A stretch of 64,000 nucleotides of DNA from Siphonodentalium dalli (Eukaryota > Mollusca > Scaphopoda > Gadilida > Siphonodentaliidae), in assembly GCA_032622095.1 (NCBI GenBank), contig CP136061.1, positions 251,169,582-251,233,581 on the forward strand. Reading direction: 5' to 3'. The notes beneath the pieces are model-generated. The model did not search any database, was not told the DNA's origin, and worked only from the letters and a program-made list of their open reading frames with translations. Positions 1 to 10,524 of this stretch are shown piece by piece. Each line of letters opens with the position of its first letter. Position 1 is the stretch's first letter. A program made the translations under genes and the position numbers.

Positions 1-170
1 GCTCATGTTTGTCTGGGGCTCTGTATGGGTGAAATTATAAAAAAAATTAAAGAATACAAGAAAAAATTATTATAATTGTAAAAATTTGTTAGGCCAATAC
101 ATTCTCTTATATATGCGAGGCGACATATGGTCGACTCGCATATATAAGAGAATGCATTGGCACAGGGTAA
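1..170 (+). mobile_element. Partial hairpin-module element (right half)
   Basis: The window opens inside the right half of the element seen complete at 2068-2515. The internal part (GTTTGTCTGGGGCTCTG and onward) is the reverse complement of about 2180-2285. A 69-bp palindrome lies at 93-161, with arms GCCAATGCATTCTC and GAGAATGCATTGGC and core CGAC-ATATG-GTCG, followed by the border CACAGGGTAAAA. The left half is outside the window or lost. No coding content. One arm has a substitution (CCAATACATT) not matched in the other arm. Confidence 0.8.
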
Positions 171-1425
171 AACAAATGTACATTATAACACTGCGTGTTG
201 AGTAAAGATCGACAGCGACAAGACATTCAAGTGGATACATCCTTGAGAGATCGTAGAGCTTGGTAGACTCATTGTGCGAATTTGCAGCGTGTGACATGGC
301 TTGATATGGCATATTAATTATGGTGACCAATTGTCAACAAACTCCAGCATAATAAATTGTCACAAGCACCTACTACGCCATCGCGACTGTGGTACGTGTG
401 TCCGCAGCCACAGGTGGGCAGTTTGAGTTATGCTTACATGTGGGATATCCAAGTGATTCCACAAAAATCAGGCTCATTGAATATACGCTTTCTTGTTGTA
501 TAGTTCACACATCTAGTATTTCATGGTGTTAATAATATATATGTAGTTATATAAACCTGAATTTTCATGAAAAAAAGGGTCCCAGTTGTATATTAGATGA
601 AATAAATATTTAAACTTGTATTTTTCACACTGTATTTTCAAACAAACTGCTGTCTTCAAAGATTTACATTACGCAATCATGTTCAGCCGTTGTTTAGTAT
701 AAGACACTGCTTCGGTCTTGTCGGCACACACCAATATAATACAGGTCATACTTGGGCCAATATTCGTACCTTGAATCTTCAAAACAAAAATAACACTCCC
801 CCCAAAATTCTGAATATTACCATTGAGTTATTAAAAGTCGTCTCGATATTAGTCTATTTTAAGGAATATGGAATCAGGTTCTGTTTGATAGTGATTCGGA
901 AGTATTTTTTATGAGGAATTCATTGGCGCTGTCAATTATTTTGTTTTTATAAAAGGGGCCAACATACTCTTTTAGGGTCAGAACCCAATTTTGGGGTTCG
1001 TCCCTATTTTCAGAAATTTTGTGAGGAAGTGCACCATTATCGTTGATTTGGTTGTGATAGGAGTGTCCGTTTTTTTTGTTGAGAAACCACTTTTCTGGGG
1101 CACCATGCATGCATATCTCCAGCAAGAACAACACCGTTGCTGCATTATTAGGGAATAACAGTCGGATATGTTGGCCATTTTCTTTCCATAGATTGTCATT
1201 AGTAGATGTTTTGAAAAATAATGGAATAATTCCATACATTTGTCATAACAAGACAAGCTGTATTTACAGAAAGCTTACTTTTGTGAATTCCTAGCAGCAA
1301 ATTCACGGCAAAAAAAAATCTATTTTTAATATTTTATAAAATTATTTTGCTTCTATTTCTGTATATTGACACATTTTGGGAAGTATAATCAATTTGTTCC
1401 ACAACAGGATCCTTTACATATTATA
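171..1425. other. Spacer without recognisable gene
   Basis: AT-rich single-copy-looking DNA. Apart from the unassigned open frame at 874-1239 on the minus strand, I see no splice-bounded exon, RNA gene or repeat that I can support. Confidence 0.5.
874..1239 (-). CDS. Unidentified 121-codon open frame, possible exon or relic
   Basis: Open frame of 121 codons on the minus strand with a balanced, protein-like composition (charged, aromatic and small residues mixed, no simple repeat), unlike the satellite frames elsewhere. It contains stretches such as NLWKENGQHIRLLFPN and MHGAPEKWFLNKKNGHSY. I do not recognise the family. No signal peptide or membrane segment is obvious, and no flanking exon can be linked to it. 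It may be an exon of a longer gene, a fragment carried by a mobile element, or chance. Confidence 0.18.
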   Translation of the reverse strand: MYGIIPLFFKTSTNDNLWKENGQHIRLLFPNNAATVLFLLEICMHGAPEKWFLNKKNGHSYHNQINDNGALPHKISENRDEPQNWVLTLKEYVGPFYKNKIIDSANEFLIKNTSESLSNRT

Positions 1426-1600
1426 CATTCCAGGAGAATTACCTGGTATGACTAAATTACTTACCCTCACCCATCTAAATTTCTACCAAAAAGACAACTG
1501 GCATATTGACATTCCAGGAGAATGACCTGGTATGACCAAATTACTTACCCTTATTCCCATCAAAATTTCTACCAAAAGACAACTGGCATATTGCCATTCC
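1426..1600. repeat. 84-bp tandem duplication
   Basis: Two copies of an 84-bp unit starting CATTCCAGGAGAAT at 1426 and 1510, with the first six bases of a third copy at 1595. The copies differ at a few positions, including one extra A in an A-run. Non-coding. Confidence 0.85.
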
Positions 1601-1924
1601 ATCCGTGAGTCAGATTTTTTTTTATTTCTGCCCATTATACTTTATCATAAAATTTCCTTAGCCATTACTTTAAAAAAAAAGAGAATAACTATAGGCTATA
1701 GGCTAGTGGCCCTGACGCAATAAGTCCAAGAATATTGAAACTTTGTGCATCCTCGCTAGCTGGTCCACTAGAATTTGCGAATTTTTTTCAATAGTGGTTT
1801 TGCTTTTGCTCACTCAAATTTTCGAGAATGATACACAATAAAGGGGTGACAGGCCCATCGACATCCAGGCAAGAAGGCACACAAGTGTGCCACACATATT
1901 TTACTATTTAAGTTTCATTTCCAA

Positions 1925-2048
1925 ACAGGGGAGGCAGTAAGACGGCCTATTTTGGCCATGCCGCTCCTGTACAATATAATGTTTATTTCTGAATATTTCA
2001 CTGCCAGGATTATGTTTGTAAATATTGTACAAATAAACAATCAATCAA
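1925..2048 (+). mobile_element. Possible LINE/SINE 3' tail
   Basis: A short segment runs into TTGTACAAATAAA followed by the microsatellite CAATCAATCAAT. An AATAAA signal directly before a short tandem tail is the usual look of a non-LTR retrotransposon 3' end. No open frame remains upstream, so at most this is a 5'-truncated copy. Confidence 0.35.
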
Positions 2049-2067
2049 TACATTGTGATCATATGTT

Positions 2068-2515
2068 ACCCGCCATATCAAATCCAGACGTAAGGATTTT
2101 TTTTACCCTGTGCCAATGCATTCTCTTATATATGCGAGTCGACCATATGTCGCCTCGCATATCTAAGAGAATGCATTGGCCTAACAATTTTTTACAATTT
2201 TAATAATTTTTTCTTGTATTCTTTAACAATTTTATAATTTCACCCATACAGAGCCCCAGACAAACATGAGTAGACGACACTCTTCTGTATGCTTCTATAT
2301 ATGTGTGGGGCTCCCTGCAGGGTAATGGATGTTTTTTTAGTTTATGTCCTAAAAATTGTAAGAAACATTTATTTAAAAAACATGATAAAACATTGTTAAG
2401 CCAATGCATTCTCTTATATATGCGAGGCGACCTATGGTCGACTCGCATATATAAGAGAATGCATTGGCACAAGGTAAAATAATCCCGACTTACGACTGGA
2501 TTTGATATGGCGGGT
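2068..2515. mobile_element. MITE-like foldback element with two 69-bp hairpin modules (copy 1)
   Basis: A 448-bp element with outer inverted repeats: ACCCGCCATATC on the left matches the complement of GATATGGCGGGT on the right. The inverted similarity continues through AATCCAG..CG..AAG..GGATT to TTTTACCCTGTGCC, then into palindromes at 2112-2180 and 2400-2468, which face each other. The middle is AT-rich and non-coding. CATATG lies just outside both ends, but because it is itself palindromic it cannot be called a target duplication. No transposase frame, so non-autonomous. Confidence 0.8.
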
Positions 2516-3126
2516 CACATATGTGTATGGATGCTTAGGGTTAAATCGTCACAATAGTATGTGATGACTTTTGAAAAAGCCAGACATTTTATAATGTGTA
2601 GCTTTACGATATCTGTATTTTCGATAAGATTGTTCGGTTTCATTGTCGTGTAACGGTCTACTCGAGTGGGAACGAGTCATAAAGGCTGTAAAATAACATG
2701 ATTATAAGAAATCGTTGATACTTCATAGCGTTTTTGTCCTGCATGTCTGGTCCACATAGAAGACATAGAACCCCAAGTGTGTTAATACTAAATGTATATC
2801 CGGTTAGCTGCATGCATACGAACGACAGCATTCACATGCGTGTGATCAAGGCATCACGTTGTCATTTATTCACCTTTTTGAAGTCGCAATTTGAATGCTG
2901 AGATGGTGTTCACGGGGGTGTTGACGGGCAACCCCCAAGTACTATATAATACAGCAACATTGTGCTCAACTTAGATAACAGGACGAAGAATATAGGTCAC
3001 AATTCATGTCTCTAACGCAAAGCTATTTTGATATTAAATTTCTTTAAAACATATATAAACGATTGTCTGACAGAATAAACTACATGTATTGCGATCTTTG
3101 GAATTTCACAATGTATATTAAATGTG
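2516..3126. other. Spacer without recognisable gene
   Basis: AT-rich sequence between two copies of the same foldback element. I see no exon, RNA gene or repeat I can support. Confidence 0.5.
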
Positions 3127-3579
3127 AACCGCCATATAAAATCCAGTCGGAAGTCGGGATTTTTTTTACCCTGTGCCAATGCATTCTCTTATATATGCGA
3201 GTCGACCATAGGTCGCCTCGTATATATAAGAGAATGCATTGGCCTAACAATTTTTTACAATTTTAATAATTTGTTCTTGTATTCTTTAACAATTTTATAA
3301 TTTCACCCATACAGAGCCCCAGACAAACATGAGCAGACGACACTCTTCTGTGTGCTTCTATATATGTGTGGGGCTCCCTGCATGGTAATGGATGTTTTTT
3401 TTATTTTATGTCCTAAAAATTGTAAGAAACATTTATTTAAAAAACATGATAAAAAATTGTTAAGCCAATGCATTCTCTTATATATGCGAGGCGACCTATG
3501 GTCGACTCGCATATATAAGAGAATGCATTGGCACAGGGTAAAATAATCCCGACTTCCGACTGGATGTGATATGGCGGGT
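3127..3579. mobile_element. MITE-like foldback element with two 69-bp hairpin modules (copy 2)
   Basis: About 453 bp, collinear with 2068-2515 and in the same orientation. The ends are ACCGCCATAT and ATGGCGGGT; the subterminal inverted repeat carries CCAGTCGGAAGTCGGGATT. Palindromes lie at 3175-3243 and 3464-3532. The internal sequence is nearly the same as copy 1, indicating recent common origin. Left and right flanks differ from copy 1, so it is a separate insertion rather than a tandem duplication. Confidence 0.8.
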
Positions 3580-3625
3580 CCCATATAATCAGTAATAGTA
3601 AACAAAAATATATTTATAATTGAAA

Positions 3626-3715
3626 TTTACAAGGACAATAGGTATCGATTTACAAGGACAATAGGTTTACAAGGACAATAGGTATCGATTTACAAGGACA
3701 ATAGGTATCGATTTT
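3626..3715. repeat. Short 23-bp tandem repeat
   Basis: Four partial units of TTACAAGGACAATAGGTATC type; one unit lacks the ATCGA part. Confidence 0.85.
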
Positions 3716-3861
3716 ATCTCAATTTTGAACACCAAACACACCTAAACAATTTAACAGTAAAATTCACATTTAAAAAAAACAAAACAAATTCACATAACCC
3801 ATTTCACTCATAAGTATCAAAACTCCTGCAACAAATATCACGCCGAGCCACTGCGTGGCAG

Positions 3862-4898
3862 CTATCCGAGACAGTGTATGAAGCTATCCGAGACAGTGTA
3901 TGAAGCTATCCGAGACAGTGTATGAAGCTATCCGAGACAGTGTATGAAGCTATCCGAGACAGTGTATGAAGCTATCCGAGACCGTGTATGAAGCTATCCG
4001 AGACAGTGTATGAAGCTATCCGAGGCAGTGTATGAAGCTATCCGAGACAGTGTATGAAGCTATCCGAGACAGTGTATGAAGGTATCCGAGACAGTGTATG
4101 AATCTATCCGAGACAGTGTATGAAGCTATCCGAGACAGTGTATGCAGCTATCCGATACAGTGTATGAAGCTATCCGAGACAGTGTATGAAGCTATCCGAG
4201 ACAGTGTATGAAGCTATCCGAGACAGTGTATGAAGCTATCCGAGACAGTGTATGGAGCTATCCGAGACAGTGTATGAAGCTATCCGAGACAGTGTATGAA
4301 GCTATCCGAGACAGTGTATGAAGCTATCCGAGACCGTGTATGAAGCTATCCGATACAGTGTATGAAGCTATCCGAGACAGTGTATGAAGCTATCCGAGAC
4401 AGTGTATGAAGCTATCCGATACAGTGTATGAAGCTATCCGAGACAGTGTATGAAGCTATCCGAGACCGTGTATGAAGCTATCCGAGACAGTGTATGAAGC
4501 TATCCGAGACAGTGTATGAAGCTATCCGAGACCGTGTATGAAGGTATCCGAGACAGTGTATGAAGCTATCCGAGACCGTGTATGAAGCTATCCGAGACAG
4601 TGTATGAAGCTATCCGAGACAGTGTATGAAGCTATCCGAGACCGTGTATGAAGCTATCCGAGACAGTGTATGAAGCTATCCGAGACCGTGTATGAAGCTA
4701 TCCGAGACAGTGTATGAAGCTATCCGAGACCGTGTATGAAGCTATCCGAGACAGAGTATGAAGCTATCCGAGACCGTGTATGAAGCTATCCGAGACCGTG
4801 TATGAAGCTATCCGAGACAGTGTATGAAGCTATCCGAGACCGTGTATGAAGCTATCCGAGACAGTGTATGAAGCTATCCGAGACAGTGTATGAAGCTA
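3862..4898. repeat. 22-bp minisatellite, about 47 units
   Basis: Tandem units of AGCTATCCGAGACAGTG plus TATGA (22 bp), nearly invariant over about 1.04 kb. The main variant is A to C in GAGACMGTG. C forms are rare before 4330 and frequent between 4330 and 4860, often alternating with A forms. Rare variants include GATACAG, GAGGCAG and GGTATCC. Non-coding; the unit length is not a multiple of three. Confidence 0.97.
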
Positions 4899-4958
4899 TT
4901 GAGTTCTTTATTTCCATCACGTTATAAATGCAGGTATGGAGAACATAATTTAGAAAAT

Positions 4959-5105
4959 GGTTTAGTGATTACATCAGTGACGTTTGTTCCTGACCGTATG
5001 AAGCAACGTTTAGATATTACATTAGTGACGTATGGTCCTGACCGTATGAAGCCATGGTTTAGAGATTACATTAGTGACGTATGTTCCTGGGCTTGAATAA
5101 TGAAC
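4959..5105. repeat. 48-49-bp tandem repeat, three units
   Basis: Three units beginning GTTTAG at about 4960, 5008 and 5057, each with TGACGT and CCTGACCGTATGAAG. The GTATGAAG end resembles the neighbouring 22-bp satellite unit, suggesting the two arrays share an origin. Confidence 0.8.
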
Positions 5106-5704
5106 GAACATTGAGCAAACCATTTGTTGATTACAGGTCTTTGTGCCAAGCCTCTGGTCGCATGTGAATGCAGGAATAACGTGCATAAAATCAAATGGCA
5201 TCAAGATGAATTTATGGAGTAATTTTGTTGATTTCCAGTCTGCTTCTTGTTCGTGAGTAGTTATCCCTTAGGAAATATTCAGATAATAAGTTTGTAATAT
5301 GTTGAACAATCGTTTGTTGAACATAAACAAAAATACGTCGAACCGATATCAATATATATTTACACACTAAGTGTTGTCATCACTACATCCAGCATTCTGA
5401 TTGGTCGGCGCCCACATGGCTAGTTGCAGTTATTTCTCGGTGAATGCGCAACGCCTCATAACACCAAGCTAATAACACCATCGATACGTCATTAGGTTTG
5501 GAAAGACGAACGCGTAATGCTTTGGGCGCATTTTGACTCGCGCAGGATTGACTTAATACATCATCTGGTTTCAACATGAAGAGAAATTGTTCCTATTAAC
5601 TTTTGCCAAGGGTGCTATTGGGTATTTTGGGCTGATCTTGTCACGATACACTTTTCGATTTAAATATATTTACAAAAGTGGCTTTTTCGCTAAATGTATA
5701 TAAA
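5106..5704. other. Spacer without recognisable gene
   Basis: No exon, RNA gene or repeat that I can support. The short minus-strand open frame near 5383-5577 has no supporting feature. Confidence 0.5.
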
Positions 5705-5867
5705 TATAAGGATTAACTGTCATGTGGACTATTTTTATGGAGATGTAACGGTGAGGTAAGTGGACATAACTTGTATGTAAAACCCTTCGGGTTTTACACA
5801 AGTTGTGTCCACTTACCTCACCGTTACATCTCCATAAAAACAGTCCACATGACAGTTAATCCTTATA
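5705..5867. repeat. 163-bp near-perfect palindrome (foldback)
   Basis: The left arm ATAAGGATTAACTGTCATG (from 5705) is answered by CATGACAGTTAATCCTTAT on the right (to 5867). The arms stay complementary through GGAGATGTAACGGTGAGG and AAGTGGACA down to a centre at AAACCCTTCGGGTTT. Only a few mismatches exist across about 80-bp arms. A transcript would form a long hairpin with a UUCG-type tip. No target duplication is evident. Confidence 0.95.
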
Positions 5868-6045
5868 TGAAAATCAAATATATATATGTTTCCTAAGTCA
5901 ATAGACATTGTCTTCAAAACCAACAGTTGTGTCTCAAAAAGTCACTTTTACTATTCGCATAAATACTCAATGTTTTATTTATTAACACAAGAAATTTGAA
6001 AAGCGAGTAATTGCTTGATTTAATTTGAGTATATTATGTTCCACT

Positions 6046-6539
6046 TTAAAGGCCCACTTTATTTTCAAAGCCACAGATATCATACATTAAACATATGTGT
6101 ATTATATAACATTTGAAAGAGGAAGCTTCAAAACATTGTATTATTAACTTATCCGGTGTAATAAACTGTGACCATGTTGTTTTTGTTGAGATACTGACGT
6201 GTTTTTGTGCTTAAGTTTCGTCTGTTTTGTAGTGCAAAGTGTATCATTTTCGTGGATGGGGAATAACTCTATTTCTTAAAGATAGTGTTATTCGCCTTCC
6301 ATTGAAAATACAATTTTAATTTAAATTCTGTTGCATTCTGGGAGCCATAACGGGTGGGAATCTTTTCATGATTTCAGCTGTTTTATATTTGTCTATGGGC
6401 ATCTTCTGAGACACAGACGTTTCAAATGGTGACGAATTATTGTATTTTAATAATATGTTATGGTATAGATTGTTATTAAAACCGTATATCAAGGCAGTTA
6501 AAAAATAATCGGCGACTCGGAAATTAAGTGGGCCTTTAA
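6046..6539. mobile_element. TTAA-flanked MITE with AGGCCCACTT terminal repeats
   Basis: Bounded by TTAAAGGCCCACTT at 6046 and AAGTGGGCCTTTAA ending 6539. The terminal inverted repeat is about 15-20 bp and TTAA is present at both ends, compatible with piggyBac-type TTAA target duplication, although TA cannot be excluded. The interior contains a short hairpin AACTCTATTTCTTAAAGATA.. and no coding frame. Related relics lie at 7152-7552 and about 12504-12592. Confidence 0.7.
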
Positions 6540-6546
6540 AATCTGA

Positions 6547-6947
6547 TTAACCCTTTACCCAACAGAACGGCCCTGTGCCAATGCATTCTCTTATATATGC
6601 GAGTCGACCATAGGTCGCCTCGCATATATAAGAGAATGCATTGGCTTAACACATTAAAAATTATAAAATTGTTAAAGAATGTAAGAAAAAATGGTAAAAA
6701 GTGTTAAAAAAAAGATTTTTTTTAGGCCAATGCATTCTCTTATATATGCGAGGCGACCTATGGTCGACTCGCATATATAAGAGAATGCATTGGCACAGGG
6801 CATAACTGTAACCATCACAATGTGGTCAATGAACCGGTTCCAATGATATCCATATTTGTATGGTGTTATTGAGACAGACCGAAGATATTTTAGGCTGTTG
6901 AAGCTTTATTTGGGCGTTTTTGGCCGTTTTGTTGGGTAAAGGATTAA
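6547..6947 (+). mobile_element. Composite TTAA (piggyBac-like) MITE carrying the paired hairpin module, copy 1
   Basis: Outer ends TTAACCCTTTACCCAACA at 6547 and TGTTGGGTAAAGGATTAA ending 6947. The TTAA plus CCCT terminus matches the general rule for piggyBac superfamily elements. Inside, the border GGCCCTGTGCC starts a module with palindromes at 6577-6645 and 6726-6794, ending GGCACAGGGCATAAC. The right part (ACCGGTTCCAATGATATCC, AGACAGACCGAAGATATT) belongs to the outer element. No transposase is encoded. The two other copies are at 32337-32786 and 43106-43576 (inverted). Confidence 0.8.
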
Positions 6948-7151
6948 CGTGATAGCCCACCCAGTATACATACGATTGTAATTCTCCCATGTGTGTTTTT
7001 ACAGGCAGCTATCTTCAGCAATATCATGCGGGGAAAATGTACAGGATGTATTCGGATGTGATGACAATGCTAACATTGCTTTTTATATAAGCGAAGCGAA
7101 AAAGACATACACAGGTATGATAGGAAAATAAATTCATAATATTATTCATGG

Positions 7152-7552
7152 TTAAAGGCCCACTTAATTTTCGAACCCCCAAATCACATATATAAAATAT
7201 ATGCCATATTATATACCATTTGAAAGAGGAAGCTTCAAACATTGTATTGTCATTTACCCGGTGTAATAAACTGTGAACATGTTGTTTTTGTTGAGTTACC
7301 GACTTGTTTTTGTGCTTAAGTTTCATCTGTTTTGTAGTGCAAAGTGTATTATTTTCAATGGGGGATAACTCTATATCTTAATGATAGAGTTATTCCCCTT
7401 CCACTGAACATATATTTTTACTTTGAATTATGTTGCCTTCTGGGAGCCATAACGGGGAGAACCTTTCTATGAGTTCAGCTGTTTTCTATTTCTCTGTGGG
7501 CAACTCCGGAGACAAAGACGTTTCAAATGGTGACGAATTCTATTATTTTAAT
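7152..7552 (+). mobile_element. Truncated relative of the 6046-6539 MITE
   Basis: Starts TTAAAGGCCCACTTAATTTT and follows 6046-6460 base by base with scattered differences (GAAAGAGGAAGCTTCAAA, TGGGAGCCATAACGGG, TTTCAAATGGTGACGAATT). The similarity stops near 7552 before the right terminal repeat, so this copy lost its right end. Confidence 0.8.
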
Positions 7553-7625
7553 CATCACAACCAAAGGTTGTTTTACGGTTCGTAAGCGACGCAAGTATAG
7601 TTGTGACCTCAGTAATTTCTGTAGT

Positions 7626-8186
7626 CTATCAACCAGGGGGGGGGGGGGGTGAACAAAAAAATCCGGCACGTATGCCGGGGTGGGTGGGTGGTCAAAGCCA
7701 CCAACAAGAAATTTTTTCCGCGACTAAAAAAAAAATTTCCTACTTGTTTTTTAGTGTTTTGGCAATGAGTTGGGCTTCAAAACCACTTTGAATGAGAGAA
7801 ATAATGTAATTCTAACTGGTAAACTGACTGCAGGCAGTTATCGTGTTGTATTTTGTTGCAAATATTGAAATCCAAGATGGCCGCTGGCAGCCATGTTATT
7901 TTGGCCGAATGACCTCAAAATGACTCATTCCTATTTACATGTCCATGTTAACATCCATGATAAATAGTATGCACAGAAATTCATATACAGCTGTTTACAG
8001 TGAATTTCCCCCCGAAAATCTCTGTTTTAGTGTTAAAAGGGGGGTGGGTGTCAAAAAATGGTCGGAAAAAACTGCCGAAAACGGAAAAAAAATTTGGCGA
8101 TGGGGGTGGGTGGGTACAAAAAATGATCGAAAGGGAAAAAATGCCATACGTGCCTGAAATTTTTTTCCGACCCCCCCCCCCCCCTG
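7626..8186. mobile_element. G-run inverted-repeat element
   Basis: A run of about 14 G near 7637 and a run of about 14 C near 8171 sit in inverted positions. Each is followed inward by A-rich sequence and a related motif (GGCACGTATGCC on the left; GGCACGTATGGC read on the complement at the right). Internal G-rich tracts GGGGTGGGTGGGTG occur twice. The short open frames here are low-complexity by-products. Probably a non-autonomous DNA element; exact ends are not clear. Confidence 0.5.
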
Positions 8187-8291
8187 TATCAACCTGAAAA
8201 AATTTGTTTTTACATCCGGGTGATTCGGACCTATGGGCGCCTATGGGGGAATAACCTCGAACCACCTGTAAAATGAATTGACATATAAAGA

Positions 8292-8470
8292 GTGTCGTCT
8301 GCTCATGTTTGTCTGGGGCTCTGTATGGGTGAAATTATAAAATTGTTAAAGAATACAAGAACAAATTGTTAAAATTGTAAAAAATTGTTAGGCCAATGCA
8401 TTCTCTTATATATGCGAGGCGACCTATGGTCGACTCGCATATATAAGAGAATGCATTGGCACAGGGTAAA
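8292..8470 (+). mobile_element. Half-copy of the hairpin-module element
   Basis: GTCGTCTGCTCATG to CACAGGGTAAAA equals the right half of the element at 2068-2515, including one palindrome at 8392-8460. The left half is missing. It is the same truncation style as at 1-170. Confidence 0.85.
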
Positions 8471-8587
8471 AAAATTATTTTCCTTCTTCGGTCAGCCTCC
8501 CCATAGCAACAATATTAAACTTGAAAAACAAAATCAACGCTATTCAAAATTAAATGATTAATGTGGAATCAGTTGAAATAGGCCCAT

Positions 8588-8660
8588 AGCAACGTTGCAA
8601 TTGGTGACGTAATTTTCGTAACAAAATGGCCGCGCTCAGTAAGTTATTGGCGAATGCATT
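8588..8660 (+). promoter_or_regulatory. Possible promoter and first coding exon start
   Basis: An inverted CCAAT box (ATTGG, 8611) overlaps a CRE-like TGACGTAA. About 20 bp on, ACAAAATGGCCGCGCTC gives an ATG (8626) in a good initiation context that also fits a YY1-type AANATGGC motif. A donor-like TCAGTAAGTT follows within 15 bp. The frame could read MAALS and then splice, or read through for 33 codons to a stop. This is motif reading only; no downstream exon could be joined. Confidence 0.25.
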
Positions 8661-10401
8661 CGAACGTCTCCGTTGTGGTTCTCGTGCTGAATTTTATTGG
8701 TATAAAATTGGCATAACTTGTTTGTGAAACCTCCAGACTTCTGAAGTTGAAAAGTGAATGTAAAAATCAGTGGAAAAGAAATTATTGATAATATTTGATG
8801 AATCTGTGAACAAATAAAAAATAAATATGAAAAGAAGGTCGCTGGTCTGTGGTCACGGTGATTCGACTTGTTCTGTTAAGTTTTAAGTCTGTTTTCAACT
8901 GGACTGGTTGGTGTTGCCTTCGGCTTCTCCAAATTTAATAGCCGACATGGTCAGGTCAAGGAAATCAGAAAATGGACATTTTAAAGCTGACTGATTTAGT
9001 GATTAGTTTTCACTGACTTCAGGCTCAGACTTACTCACTCACTGTGACTCAGGTCAGGATAAATTCTAGCCATATACATACTACACACAAAAGTAACAAA
9101 CATGTGAAGCCTAGTGAACTGGTGACTAACTGAGTCCACTAACTTGGTTAGTGAAGGAAAAGAAGAACATCTCACATTCGCCATGATTCGGTCTCGGCAC
9201 ACTGCAGATGTAGTGAGAGGAAATGTTTCCAACTTTCCATATATGAATTATGTTTCCTGCGATGGATAGATCAAGTTAGTCATAATAATTATAATGCATT
9301 AGCCGTTAACGCCATTAACAGTGATTTTGTTTTACCATTCTCACCTATTAAATATTTCATGATTCTAACACTATGTTCTCAGTTTAAACTTTATAAAAGC
9401 ACTAAGCGGGAGCTCACTCAGTATGGCTAGCATCTATAGTGGCTATTTGTGGAAACATTATTAAATACAGCCCTGTGTACTTTCTATTGTTGACTTGACA
9501 CTTTGGAATACTCTGTGTGCTATACATAATAATTCAGAGGCCAAGCTGGCCATGACCTCATAGGAGCATGACTGATGAGGCAATCCCAGATGGTCATATA
9601 GATGTTTAATCTGGTAGAATTTTCTTAGATCATGCCATGAATCTCGATTCTAGCTACTAGTAGTACCTATGCGCATCGAGATTACTAGTATGTATTCCAT
9701 CAATACGAAACCTGGGAGCTTTTTGCAGTTGCGAAAGGGAAGTTTGTAACAATGAAAAAACAGTACAGGTAATAAATTATAAAATACTTGTTCCTTAATA
9801 ATGTATTTCGCTGCACATGGAGGTCCAAACTTGAAGATTAAATGACTTTGTGATTGATTTTGCTTTGCGTCTCTGGCACTCATGTCATTTCTCCCGGGAA
9901 ATTCATTAAATGTGTATATACTCTCAGACGCCTGACAAAAGTGTCAGCATGATTATTAATATTGGATAACATTTTCAACGATCACTATATTATTTGGCAT
10001 TGAGACATATATAGAGTTAAATTGCCATCACTATTATTAATTTCAGCCTAAATCCCATAATCACAATTATTTTACCATCACAATTATTAGGCCCCTGAGA
10101 GTACGATTATTAACTCACAAAAGTCACAAACATCTGAAACAAGCATGCAATCTGAAAAAAAAATAAAAAAATAAAACAGTTTCCCCCCAGGTTTTGTACT
10201 GCATTGGTCTAATATGATCTCTACACTAGCTGCGGGCACAACCTTTACCAGATGATAGCCATTTTGACCAGATATAGTAAACTTGTGTAACAGTCTCTGG
10301 ACTGGATCCGTGGAAATTAGAAAAAGTTAGAGGCAATATCTCACTCTGCCCAATGTCTAACTGTGCCCCACCTTCCACTACATCTGGTGCTGCAACATTT
10401 T
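8661..10401. other. Spacer without recognisable gene
   Basis: AT-rich DNA with many short words repeated locally (TCAGTGA, CTGACT between about 8940 and 9150). One unassigned minus-strand open frame lies at 10226-10420. Nothing else that I can support. Confidence 0.45.
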
Positions 10402-10420
10402 CTCGTGCAAATAGGTTCAT
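10226..10420 (-). CDS. Unidentified 64-codon open frame, protein-like
   Basis: Minus-strand frame with mixed, protein-like composition, including stretches such as VVEGGAQLDIGQSEILPLTF and SSPETVTQVYYIWSKW, ending in a stop at 10226. Its first codons fall in an inverted repeat (10402-10524), so the annotated start is probably not genuine and the frame may be the end of a longer, partly replaced exon. I do not recognise a family. Could be a relic of a transposon or host gene. Confidence 0.2.
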   Translation of the reverse strand: MNLFARENVAAPDVVEGGAQLDIGQSEILPLTFSNFHGSSPETVTQVYYIWSKWLSSGKGCARS

Positions 10421-10524
10421 ATTGGACCTAAATATTCACATAGGTTCACATTGGACTTAATTTATTTTAAATAAGCCCACGTTTTCAGAATCAAATAAGT
10501 CCAATATGAACCTATTTGCACGAG
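10402..10524. repeat. Inverted repeat with TTCATATTGGAC arms
   Basis: CTCGTGCAAATAGGTTCATA at the left is complementary to the right arm ending CACGAG at 10524. A second, partly matching copy of the right arm (AAGTCCAATATGAACAC and CCAATATGAACC, GCACGAGGATAG) follows at 10645-10710. Non-coding, probably part of a MITE family. Confidence 0.7.

Noticed and set aside
3862-4898. CRISPR-like regular repeats
   Set aside because: Units are directly adjacent with no unique spacers, and the genome is eukaryotic; this is a minisatellite. The same applies to the other arrays.
7603-8265. Frames with Gly/Pro-rich ends near the G and C runs
   Set aside because: Generated by homopolymer runs in an inverted-repeat element.
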